Assembly (NCBI RefSeq): GCF_013343215.1
Contig: NZ_CP039143.1
Location: forward strand, 1,488,001-1,552,000
DNA from: Acinetobacter sp. 10FS3-1
GTDB lineage: Bacteria > Pseudomonadota > Gammaproteobacteria > Pseudomonadales > Moraxellaceae
Direction of reading: 5' to 3'
DNA: 64,000 bases
Both the position numbers and the translations under genes were made by a program. Below, one piece after another: positions 17,074 through 25,093 of this stretch. Below the pieces are notes generated by a model. The model was not told the origin of the DNA. It was given only the letters and a program-made list of their open reading frames with translations, and made no database searches. The number at the start of each line of letters is the position of its first letter. Position 1 is the stretch's first letter.

Positions 17074-17102
17074 AAAAAGAGGCGAGAAGAGCCTCTTTTT
17101 TT
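17074..17102 (+). terminator. Rho-independent terminator after SDR gene
   Basis: Arms AAAAAGAGGC (17074-17083) and GCCTCTTTTT (17091-17100) with a 7-nt loop and a T tract. It ends the four-gene operon 16 bp after the SDR stop. Confidence 0.9.
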
Positions 17103-17257
17103 ATTTGAGATATTTTTGAGTTCTGGCCAAGCGTTCGACAGGATAAAAGCAGCATTGATTCCACAATCATATTTTTTATGAGTAGATGATTCAGTCCACC
17201 AGAAGCAATAAAATATATTAATATTCCAATAAAATCTGTGCCAAGAAAATAAATCAT

Positions 17258-17968
17258 ATGCTATTAAAAACCATTACTGTTATGTTAATTCCGGCACTGG
17301 TGCTTCAGGGCTGGCGTGTCAAAAAAAATACGCTCAAACTTTCCGAACCTTTAGGAGAACGTGAAGGAATTAGCGGAAAAGGGAAAAAGCTGTCCTTATT
17401 AATTCTGGGTGACTCTGCGGCAGCAGGTGTGGGGGTGGAGCATCAGGACGATGCCTTATTGGGGGCGATTTTAAAGCAATTAAAAAATGATTTTGAAATT
17501 GAATGGAAACTCCAGGCCAAAACTGGTGATACGACTTCTAAAGTCTTGCATGCCTTAGATCAGCTTGAAAAGCGTCATTATGATGTTGTTGTGACTTCAG
17601 TAGGAGTAAATGACGTCACTCAATTGATGTCGGCCAAAACCTGGATTGAAAAACAACACCAACTCTATGGAAAAATTCAGCAAAACTTTAGCCCCAAGCT
17701 GGTGATTGCAGCAGGTGTACCACCGATGCACTTATTTCCAGCCTTGCCTCATCCTTTGGCCTGGTTATTTGGACAATATGCTCAAAAGATGAATCAGCAA
17801 CTGGCCAAGTTTGTAGGGGAGCAAAATAATATGCAATGGATTGAATATGATCTTGAAAAATATCAGCAATTAAATTTACAGATGGCGCAGGATGGCTTTC
17901 ATCCGAGCAAGGAAGTTTATACACTTTGGGGACAAGAAGTAACTCACAGGATTCGCCAGGCATTTTAA
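17258..17968 (+). CDS. SGNH/GDSL-family hydrolase
   Basis: This 236-residue protein has an N-terminal hydrophobic segment (LLKTITVMLIPALVL) that could be a signal anchor, followed by a GDSL/SGNH fold: block I LLILGDSAAAGVGV, block III GVNDVTQL, and the catalytic Asp-His block DGFHPS. It is an esterase or lipase-like enzyme, possibly periplasmic; the substrate cannot be told. It stands alone behind the preceding terminator, with the UDG-like gene 32 bp downstream on the same strand. Confidence 0.88.
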   Translation: MLLKTITVMLIPALVLQGWRVKKNTLKLSEPLGEREGISGKGKKLSLLILGDSAAAGVGVEHQDDALLGAILKQLKNDFEIEWKLQAKTGDTTSKVLHALDQLEKRHYDVVVTSVGVNDVTQLMSAKTWIEKQHQLYGKIQQNFSPKLVIAAGVPPMHLFPALPHPLAWLFGQYAQKMNQQLAKFVGEQNNMQWIEYDLEKYQQLNLQMAQDGFHPSKEVYTLWGQEVTHRIRQAF

Positions 17969-18000
17969 ACTAACCGAAATGCCTGAATTTGGAATAGTTT

Positions 18001-18585
18001 ATGTCGGATATTGAAACCCATCCATTCCTACCATTTTTACCGCCGAATGCCGAATTATTGATGTTAGGCAGTTTTCCACCACCTCCTACACGCTGGAAAA
18101 TGGACTTTTATTATCCAAATTTTAATAATGATATGTGGCGAATTTTCGGATTAATCTTTTTTGACAATAAAGACTATTTTCTGGATTTACCGAATAAAAA
18201 ATTTCAGGAGGCTTTAATCCGGGAGTTTTTAACCGAAACAGGGATTGCGATTTTTGACAGTGGCTATCAGATTAGACGTCTGAAAGGCAATGCTTCAGAT
18301 AAGTTTCTGGAAATTATCGTACCGGCTAATTTACAGGAATTGTTGAAGAAAATACCTAAATGTAATCATATTATGACCACTGGTGATAAAGCGACTGACA
18401 CCTTGATGCTCTCCATGCCGGAAGGAACCTTGAAACCCAGTATTGGCCAACCCACCCAGGCTCACTTTTTAGGTCGTGATTTTTATTTATACCGAATGCC
18501 ATCTTCGTCCCGTGCTTATCCTTTGTCTGTAGAGAAAAAAGCTGAAAGCTACCGGATGATGTTTGAACATGTTGGCTTAATTTAA
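18001..18585 (+). CDS. Uracil-DNA glycosylase superfamily protein
   Basis: A 194-residue protein resembling the hypoxanthine/mismatch branch of the UDG superfamily. The N-terminal motif LLMLGSFPPPPTRWKMDFYYP with FNNDMWRIFG corresponds to the active-site loop, and MPSSSRAY near the C-terminus matches the second motif (usually PSxSxAN). It would act as a DNA base-excision repair enzyme. The proline-rich insertion PPPPTRW in motif 1 is unlike the standard pattern, so the exact substrate is open. Confidence 0.68.
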   Translation: MSDIETHPFLPFLPPNAELLMLGSFPPPPTRWKMDFYYPNFNNDMWRIFGLIFFDNKDYFLDLPNKKFQEALIREFLTETGIAIFDSGYQIRRLKGNASDKFLEIIVPANLQELLKKIPKCNHIMTTGDKATDTLMLSMPEGTLKPSIGQPTQAHFLGRDFYLYRMPSSSRAYPLSVEKKAESYRMMFEHVGLI

Positions 18586-18638
18586 ATTTACGATTTTAAA
18601 ATAATTGGTCATTCGTGTTCTTTCATAGTCGCAGAAGC

Positions 18639-18673
18639 TTAGGGAGAAGCTCTTATCACAAGCTCCTCATCCT
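18639..18673. repeat. Possible degenerate relative of the pcaF-pcaJ repeat
   Basis: TTAGGGAGA (18639-18647) and CCTCATCCT (18665-18673) occur in the same order and almost the same spacing as in the repeat at 52263-52346 (52290-52298 and 52315-52323). The flanks have diverged, so this is tentative. Confidence 0.3.
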
Positions 18674-18738
18674 CTCTTTTGGGGCATGTTCCTCCTACCA
18701 CCATCGGGAAAAAACTTTAAATACTCATGAACAACGCA

Positions 18739-19176
18739 CTAAGCATCATATTCCACATAATCCCACAAATTAAGTCGTGCTTTTATTTCCTTGCGTATAT
18801 GCGGCAGCATCGGTAACAGGCTGCCATCAAGCCATAGGCTTAAGGCTTGTGCAGAAAGTAATTGCTGCTGTTCATCAATCAGCTGGGCGCCTTTTACCAC
18901 GACTAGAGTTTCTTCTGAAGCTTCGGTTTCTATCCCCTTAAAGAGTACCTGCAACTCATAACCGGTATCCTGAATCAGCCATTCCAGCTCTAGCTGAATA
19001 TTTTCACTAGATTTTAGGACGACTTGACCTTCTATTAGGTCCGAATTAGATAAACAGTCATGTTCGACTCGAATTTTGCTCAGGAACCATTCCTGTTGCG
19101 ATAGATCCTGAAGAGTTTTTACGGGTGTAAGAATATCACTGAGCTTAAACTGACGGCTTAAATCAAAAAATTGCAT
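18739..19176 (-). CDS. Protein of unknown function (145 aa)
   Basis: I do not recognise the family. The protein (MQFFDLSRQFKLSDIL start) is soluble, acidic and beta-rich, with a regular pattern in VVLKSSENIQLELEWLIQDTGYELQVLF and a C-terminal helix LLPMLPHIRKEIKARLNLWDYVEYDA. The frame also opens at a TTG at 19191, but the ATG at 19176 is preferred. It is downstream of the phospholipase-D-like gene on the same strand with a 173-bp gap. Codon use looks genuine, so I treat it as a real lineage-specific gene. Confidence 0.65.
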   Translation of the reverse strand: MQFFDLSRQFKLSDILTPVKTLQDLSQQEWFLSKIRVEHDCLSNSDLIEGQVVLKSSENIQLELEWLIQDTGYELQVLFKGIETEASEETLVVVKGAQLIDEQQQLLSAQALSLWLDGSLLPMLPHIRKEIKARLNLWDYVEYDA

Positions 19177-19349
19177 GGGAGAAAATGGCAAAAATTCGCA
19201 AAATACTAAAAACCAAGATTTTAAAGCACCGCCTCGCTACTGTACAATATTTTGGTGCAGTTTCTTTCTTTTGCTTGATTTATATTCAGCTGTTTAAAGT
19301 CAGTTTTATTTTTCAATGCATCTTTTCATCAATTGTGCTGATAATGTCA

Positions 19350-20903
19350 TTACATCATCCATTCAATAGGAAGATAAGACACTGCTTTCATCGCAAAACG
19401 CTGGAATTTAGTAGATTCCGGATCGTATGAATATTCTGTACTTGAACCATCTTTATGATGGTCGAGCCAAATGACTTCACCTTGTGAATTGAGTTTGAGC
19501 TCATAGGCGATTTGCGGTAAATATGTATTTAAAGCCGTAGAAATCTGATTTTGTAAAAGATCAGATTCGACCACCAATCCCACTTCGGTGTTTAAATTGG
19601 CTGAGCGTGGATCAAAATTAAAAGAACCAATAAATACCATGCCGTCAATATCAAAAAATTTGGCATGCAAACTGGATGCATTTTTACCCTTAGCGGGAAT
19701 TACATTACCGGTCACTATCTCGTACCAGGTTCTTTTGGTGCGCTCTATATAGGGTTTAAACTCATACAGTTTTACGCCATTTTTCAGTAAATCTTGGCGA
19801 TATTGCTGATAGAAAGCATGAACCAAAGGCACATCATTGGCTAAAAATGAATTGGTCAATACCCGAACATTGACCCCATTTTGAACTAAAGTCGCCAAAT
19901 AGTCTGCGCCTTTACGGGTAGGCACAAAATAAGCCGAAACCAGTTCCAGGTGCTGTTTGGGTTCTCCCATAATATTGATCATCTGCCTGTAAATCAGCTG
20001 GTCTGGGGAAGCTTGACCACGAATTTTATCGGGGGCATCGGCCACAAAATATGCTTTTGCCCAGTTCATTTTACGGGCTTTTAAATGCTCATTGATCTGT
20101 TGTGCGGCAAGTTCAATGCGGCTCTTTAATTGGTCTTTTTGTAAGGCCGTCAATTCATAATACTTGCGTAATCTAACCAGTTGTTCAGGGTGGCCTTCAC
20201 CTAATAGTTGCGGAACCGGATAGCTTAAATCGTCATGCCAAAACTGGTGGAAAACTGTATTGGCATGCTTGACCGCAGTACCATAAAACAAAATATCCAT
20301 ATCGGTAAATTGGAAGTTGTCACTGGCTTCGAAATACTCACGGCTGATGTTGCGACCACCAGTAACGGCAATAGCGCCATCTGCAATGATCAGTTTATTG
20401 TGCATACGATGATTGATATTTTTGAATCGAAATGCGTAGTCAATCACCCGTAGTTTTCTAAATTTATAGGGATTAAAAATTTTAATTTCAAAGTTGGGAT
20501 GCTGGGCTAATTGTTTGAGGCTGGAGTCCAGCTGAGTTCCATTTTGGTCATCAATCAATAAACGGACCTTGACACCACGATCTGCTGCCTTGAGCAGTTC
20601 AGCCAGCATGAGCTGTCCAATCGAATCATCTTCCCAAATATAATATTGTAAATCGAGATTGTACTGTGCTTTGTTAATCAGATGCAGTCGCGATGCGATG
20701 CTAATAAAGGCATCATCCAAAGCCAAATAGGCACTTAAACCCTGGGCGAGTTGTTCATCCACCTTTGCACCATTTAACCAATGCTCAGCATGCGCCTGAA
20801 TAGGCAATTGCTTTTGTGATTCATTCATAGGCAAACTGCATCCTGTCAAAGTAATGACTACAGATGAAAGTAAAGCAGCTTGAGTGCGTGGTTTAATCTG
20901 CAT
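19350..20903 (-). CDS. Phospholipase D family lipoprotein (cardiolipin synthase-like)
   Basis: The 517-residue protein starts with a lipoprotein signal peptide (VVITLTGC, lipidated Cys22), then two PLD domains. The HKD motifs are H168-N-K170 in HNKLIIADG and H413-A-K415 in HAKFFDIDG, each followed by the G-N/S-x-N pattern (TGGRNIS; GSFNFDPRSANLNTE). The arrangement fits the ClsC/YmdC group, which uses phosphatidyl transfer to make cardiolipin, here probably on the periplasmic side of a membrane. It is divergent from the formaldehyde dehydrogenase gene. Confidence 0.88.
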   Translation of the reverse strand: MQIKPRTQAALLSSVVITLTGCSLPMNESQKQLPIQAHAEHWLNGAKVDEQLAQGLSAYLALDDAFISIASRLHLINKAQYNLDLQYYIWEDDSIGQLMLAELLKAADRGVKVRLLIDDQNGTQLDSSLKQLAQHPNFEIKIFNPYKFRKLRVIDYAFRFKNINHRMHNKLIIADGAIAVTGGRNISREYFEASDNFQFTDMDILFYGTAVKHANTVFHQFWHDDLSYPVPQLLGEGHPEQLVRLRKYYELTALQKDQLKSRIELAAQQINEHLKARKMNWAKAYFVADAPDKIRGQASPDQLIYRQMINIMGEPKQHLELVSAYFVPTRKGADYLATLVQNGVNVRVLTNSFLANDVPLVHAFYQQYRQDLLKNGVKLYEFKPYIERTKRTWYEIVTGNVIPAKGKNASSLHAKFFDIDGMVFIGSFNFDPRSANLNTEVGLVVESDLLQNQISTALNTYLPQIAYELKLNSQGEVIWLDHHKDGSSTEYSYDPESTKFQRFAMKAVSYLPIEWMM

Positions 20904-20934
20904 ATTTATTATGAAGTCATTAAGTTATCAATAT

Positions 20935-20951
20935 ATTAACATCATGTTAAT
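20935..20951. promoter_or_regulatory. Perfect 17-bp palindrome in the pld/frmA spacer
   Basis: ATTAACAT-C-ATGTTAAT lies in the 120-bp divergent spacer, 32 bp from the phospholipase-like start and 73 bp from the dehydrogenase start. The size and symmetry suit a dimeric repressor; no regulator gene is adjacent. Confidence 0.45.
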
Positions 20952-21005
20952 GGTTGAATCCGATAATAAAAAGAGGTTACTGTAGCTCAACTGTTAAAGA
21001 ACTAA

Positions 21006-22136
<1,131 letters not shown>

Positions 22137-22148
22137 GTCATTTGACTC

Positions 22149-22179
22149 AAAAAAGACCGGCTTTGACCGGTCTTTTTTT
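22149..22179 (+). terminator. Rho-independent terminator after frmA
   Basis: Arms AAAAAAGACCGG (22149-22160) and CCGGTCTTTTTT (22167-22178) around a 6-nt loop, with the 3' arm itself supplying the T tract. Confidence 0.93.
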
Positions 22180-22321
22180 ATATTTTTGCTTCCGGATACA
22201 TTTGCCTATTAAAGCCGCACATAGATTAACTGAAAAAACACAAGCCTTCTAAGGTGATTACATGACATATGTTTATATTAGGAACTGTTGACACTTCTTC
22301 TATGCTTGCGACAACGCATGT

Positions 22322-22444
22322 TTTTTTAGCTGGTATAAGACATGAGACAGTAAATTTAGCCCTTTTAAATGAATGACTCATCACGAGATAGCAGCAACAA
22401 ATATGCTGGTTCTAAAAGGCTGCAGCTAAAACTCTTTCAGTTTG
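22322..22444 (-). repeat. Dispersed intergenic element, copy B
   Basis: The reverse complement aligns with 8491-8608 over nearly the whole length; the 24-nt core is 22368-22391 with one mismatch. Here the element lies in the 404-bp spacer between the frmA terminator and the glycine-zipper gene, in opposite orientation to copy A. No other gene is visible in the spacer. Confidence 0.65.
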
Positions 22445-22540
22445 CGCTGCACCACAATCCATTTATGAAATGTCAATAGTTTCTGATAAGAACGTATTTA
22501 TACGTGATTAAAACCATTTTAAAAAATAAGGATAAGCACT

Positions 22541-23071
22541 ATGTCGAATGATAATTTTGATCGTGATGAAATAAAGAACTCTCCAAAGGAAGTCCGGGAT
22601 GATTTAAATGCCGATCCAATTACCGGTGAACCCGGTGCTCATCCGGTGGGGACAGGTGTCGGTGCTGCCGGTGGTGCAGCAGCAGGTGCAGCTGTTGGCG
22701 CTGCAGGTGGACCTGTCGGAGCAGTCGTCGGCGGCGTAGTGGGGGCAGTCGTCGGAGGTCTTGCTGGTAAAGAAGTCGGTGAAGCGATAAATCCGACTGA
22801 AGAAGCCGCTTACTGGCGTGAAAATTCAGTACATACCCCTTATTATTCAGAAGCACGTAGCACTTATAGTGATCTGGATTATGACCGTGACTATGACATA
22901 GCTTATCGTGTGGGTTATGAAAATCGCGGGGCTTATGATGCCAATACCCGTTTTGAAGATGCCGAGTCTGATCTGAAGCTCAAATGGGAACAAATGAAAG
23001 GTGAATCACGTCTGACCTGGGAACAGGCAAAATATGCAGTACGTGATGCATGGAACCGCGTGACACGCTAA
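22541..23071 (+). CDS. Glycine-zipper protein of unknown function
   Basis: This 176-residue protein has a polar N-terminus, a long Gly/Ala/Val-rich glycine-zipper stretch at about residues 37-80 (GAAGGAAAGAAVGAAGG, VVGGVVGAVVGG), and a charged, aromatic C-terminal half (DLDYDRDYDIAYRVGYE). The last 35 residues (LKWEQMKGESRLTWEQAKYA) recall the CsbD-like stress-protein pattern. There is no signal peptide. A general stress or envelope-associated role is possible, but the function is not known. A good spacing from AATAAGGATAAG supports the start. Confidence 0.8.
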   Translation: MSNDNFDRDEIKNSPKEVRDDLNADPITGEPGAHPVGTGVGAAGGAAAGAAVGAAGGPVGAVVGGVVGAVVGGLAGKEVGEAINPTEEAAYWRENSVHTPYYSEARSTYSDLDYDRDYDIAYRVGYENRGAYDANTRFEDAESDLKLKWEQMKGESRLTWEQAKYAVRDAWNRVTR

Positions 23072-23096
23072 TTCTGCTTGTTTAGCAACGAAATGC

Positions 23097-23144
23097 TGCA
23101 AAATTGACAAGACCTGCTTGGATTCAGTGCTTGTCAATTTTGCA
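23097..23144. other. Perfect 15-bp stem-loop after the glycine-zipper gene
   Basis: Arms TGCAAAATTGACAAG (23097-23111) and its exact complement (23130-23144) flank an 18-nt loop, 25 bp after the stop codon. No T tract follows on either strand, so it is not a classic terminator; it may be a Rho-assisted end, an mRNA stabiliser or a mobile-repeat remnant. Confidence 0.5.
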
Positions 23145-23215
23145 CTGAGTTGACCAATAATCGGATTAATAAGTAAAAATCATCTAACTCATAAAGATTT
23201 TTTTGTATTTTAGGC

Positions 23216-23244
23216 TTGTCAAACCGGTTCAGAGCGCGTATTTT
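23216..23244 (+). promoter_or_regulatory. Sigma-70 promoter of the aroG leader
   Basis: TTGTCA (23216-23221) and TATTTT (23239-23244) are separated by 17 bp. Transcription would start near 23251 and give a leader of about 340 nt before the DAHP synthase start codon. Confidence 0.6.
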
Positions 23245-23263
23245 AAGTTAAGAACCACATTTT

Positions 23264-23332
23264 ATGAACAGACATAAACATGTTAAAGCAACCTATCATT
23301 TCAAACGTTTATTTTTATTTTTGGCAGTTTAG
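23264..23332 (+). CDS. Candidate first leader peptide (22 aa) upstream of aroG
   Basis: A short ORF begins about 13 nt after the predicted transcription start. Its 22 residues start MNRHKHVKATYHF and end in FLFLAV, with three Phe and several Leu codons near the end. It precedes a Rho-independent terminator by 50 nt, the layout of an attenuator leader. It lacks a good ribosome site, so translation is uncertain. Confidence 0.4.
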   Translation: MNRHKHVKATYHFKRLFLFLAV

Positions 23333-23364
23333 ATAATTGCCTGAATGCGTTTGGGCGATGAAAA

Positions 23365-23413
23365 GGTTGCCCACCAGTTGATACCTGATCGGCAACCCTG
23401 ATCAGGTTTTTTT
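23365..23413 (+). terminator. Rho-independent terminator with competing helix in the aroG leader
   Basis: The terminator stem is ACCTGATC (23383-23390) with GATCAGGT (23400-23407) followed by TTTTTTT. GGTTGCC (23365-23371) can instead pair with GGCAACC (23391-23397), which forms the terminator loop. The order of the four strands makes the two helices mutually hindering, as in attenuators. It lies about 180 bp upstream of the structural gene. Confidence 0.7.
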
Positions 23414-23448
23414 ATGCATGTAATTTAACAATTTTTTCGGAGACAGCC

Positions 23449-23553
23449 ATGACCAACTTTAACTATTCATACTTTAGCAACTTTTATTGGTCTTATTTTA
23501 GCCAGTTAGTAACTCTTTCGATTTCTTCGATCAGACCCATAACGCTCAAATAA
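23449..23553 (+). CDS. Aromatic-rich leader peptide of the DAHP synthase gene (34 aa)
   Basis: A 34-codon ORF with ribosome site CGGAG 7 nt ahead of its ATG. Its first 17 codons include four Phe, four Tyr and one Trp (MTNFNYSYFSNFYWSYF), a density expected only of a regulatory leader that senses charged aromatic tRNAs. It ends 37 bp before the DAHP synthase start. Part of its coding sequence (CAACTTTTATT, 23478-23488) is exactly complementary to 23549-23559 at its stop codon, and a TGGGACTG/CAGTCCCA hairpin (23558-23578) abuts the downstream ribosome site. Confidence 0.82.
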   Translation: MTNFNYSYFSNFYWSYFSQLVTLSISSIRPITLK

Positions 23554-23557
23554 AAGT

Positions 23558-23578
23558 TGGGACTGAGTAGCAGTCCCA
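23558..23578 (+). promoter_or_regulatory. Hairpin next to the aroG ribosome-binding site
   Basis: TGGGACTG and CAGTCCCA form a perfect 8-bp stem with a 5-nt loop whose last base is the first of AGGA, the ribosome site of the DAHP synthase gene. It has no T tract and so should not terminate transcription; translational control is more likely. Confidence 0.55.
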
Positions 23579-23590
23579 GGATGAAAAGTC

Positions 23591-24640
23591 ATGAATACCG
23601 CAAATACATTAGTAAAAAATCAAACTGAAACAATTCTAAGCTTACCCCAGCAGCTTAAGCAGCACTTGCCACTGTCTCCTCAATTGACTGCTCAGGTGGC
23701 TGAACATCGCCAAGTTATTCAAAATATTCTAACAGGTAAGGATCAGCGCTTGCTGGTGATTACCGGACCCTGTTCCATTCATGACGAAGCTTCTGCACTG
23801 GATTATGCAAAAAAATTAAAACAGCTCCAGACTCAAGTTGCCGATCAGATTTTTCTGGTCATGCGGGCCTATATTGAAAAACCACGTACCACCGTTGGCT
23901 GGAAGGGCTTTCTCTACGATCCAAATCTGGATGGCTCTTCTGATATGCAGCTTGGCTTGGAAAGATCACGTGCACTTTACTTAAATATCCTTGAGCTGGG
24001 TTTGCCGATTGCCTCAGAGGTCTTGAGTCCTATGGCAACGGTATATTTCGATGATCTTTTGGCTTGGGGTGCGATTGGGGCTCGCACCAGTGAATCCCAG
24101 ATTCATCGTGAAATTTCCAGCTATATGCCTTATAGCATTGGTTTCAAAAATGGTACCGATGGTTCTATTCAGATTGCACTGGATGCCATCCAGTCCGCGT
24201 CTAAGCCACATCAGTTCTTAGGCATGAGCCAGTCGGGGCTGCCTTGCATGATTCACTCAGCGGGTAATCCTCAGGCTCATCTTATTCTGCGTGGTTCAAA
24301 TAATGGACCAAATTACCAGTTGGCCGACATTGAAAAGATCAAGGTCCAGCATGCAGCAGAGTTGCCCGCTTTGGTAATTGATTGCAGTCATGGAAACAGC
24401 TCGAAAAATCCATTACTACAGCCGCAAGTGCTGCATACGATTGTGACAGAACGTCTGAAAACCAATGTGCGCGGAGTGATGCTGGAAAGCCATTTAATAG
24501 ATGGTAACCAGAAAATTTCTACGGAGATGCAATATGGCCAGTCGGTGACTGATGGCTGTCTGGGCTGGGAGAAAACCGAGCAGCTTTTACTGGAAGTGGC
24601 TCATACTCTGGCATCGACTTGTTTAAAACGTAGCGCTTAA
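23591..24640 (+). CDS. aroG: 3-deoxy-7-phosphoheptulonate (DAHP) synthase, class I
   Basis: The 349-residue enzyme condenses phosphoenolpyruvate and erythrose-4-phosphate in the first step of aromatic amino acid synthesis. Signatures are VITGPCSIHDEASALDYA, RAYIEKPRTTVGWKGFLYDPNLDGS, GARTSESQIHRE, SGLPCMIHSAGNP, LVIDCSHGNSSK and the metal site near GVMLESHLIDGNQ. The isozyme (Phe-, Tyr- or Trp-type) cannot be told from sequence alone; the leader has codons for all three. It is expressed from the long leader described above and ends at a Rho-independent terminator. Confidence 0.93.
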   Translation: MNTANTLVKNQTETILSLPQQLKQHLPLSPQLTAQVAEHRQVIQNILTGKDQRLLVITGPCSIHDEASALDYAKKLKQLQTQVADQIFLVMRAYIEKPRTTVGWKGFLYDPNLDGSSDMQLGLERSRALYLNILELGLPIASEVLSPMATVYFDDLLAWGAIGARTSESQIHREISSYMPYSIGFKNGTDGSIQIALDAIQSASKPHQFLGMSQSGLPCMIHSAGNPQAHLILRGSNNGPNYQLADIEKIKVQHAAELPALVIDCSHGNSSKNPLLQPQVLHTIVTERLKTNVRGVMLESHLIDGNQKISTEMQYGQSVTDGCLGWEKTEQLLLEVAHTLASTCLKRSA

Positions 24641-24648
24641 ATTCAGAG

Positions 24649-24678
24649 AAAAGGACTTTCCCGAGGAAAGTCCTTTTT
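24649..24678 (+). terminator. Rho-independent terminator after aroG
   Basis: AAAAGGACTTTC (24649-24660) pairs with GAAAGTCCTTTT (24666-24677) around a 5-nt loop, followed by T. The rest of the 453-bp spacer to 25093 is AT-rich without a visible gene. Confidence 0.92.
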
Positions 24679-25041
24679 CGTTTAGCGCTTGATCGGCTTT
24701 ATAAAAACAAGATAAATATGACATCTATCACCCCTTTAAAATAATATTTTTATTGTCAGTAAATTGTTTTGCCTTCTGGCACAAAGCATTGCACAATTCG
24801 TAAAAAATCATTGATTCAAATTTTTTATTGATTTATTACCGCAGATTTTCCGCCAAGTATTAAGTATCAAGGCCTGATAAAGCCGTTTAATCAGTAGGAT
24901 TTAACTGGTAAAAAAACCAAGCTAGCAGACAGTTATTCTCAAGAAGAGCAAAAATCATTGTAAGTGCTGATCTAAGTAAAACTTCTCCTATAAGGTGTCC
25001 TGCCATTTATGTACACCCTTAAAATCCCGGCCTAAACTTCT

Positions 25042-25072
25042 AAAAAAAACAGGCAGATTGATCTGCCTGTTT
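25042..25072 (-). terminator. Rho-independent terminator of the MFS gene
   Basis: AAACAGGCAGAT (25047-25058) pairs with ATCTGCCTGTTT (25061-25072). Read on the minus strand the stem is followed by eight T, placing it 22 bp after the MFS stop. Confidence 0.9.
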
Positions 25073-25093
25073 GTATTTTTAATATGGAGCCTG

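Noticed and set aside
19185..19430. Plus-strand 81-residue ORF with a hydrophobic stretch
   Set aside because: It overlaps the end of the phospholipase-like gene and the start of the unknown gene on the other strand, has no ribosome site, and its AT-rich spacer readily gives hydrophobic codons.
23558..23578. Rho-independent terminator just before aroG
   Set aside because: The stem is perfect but followed by AGGATGAAAAG, not T, and it overlaps the ribosome site.
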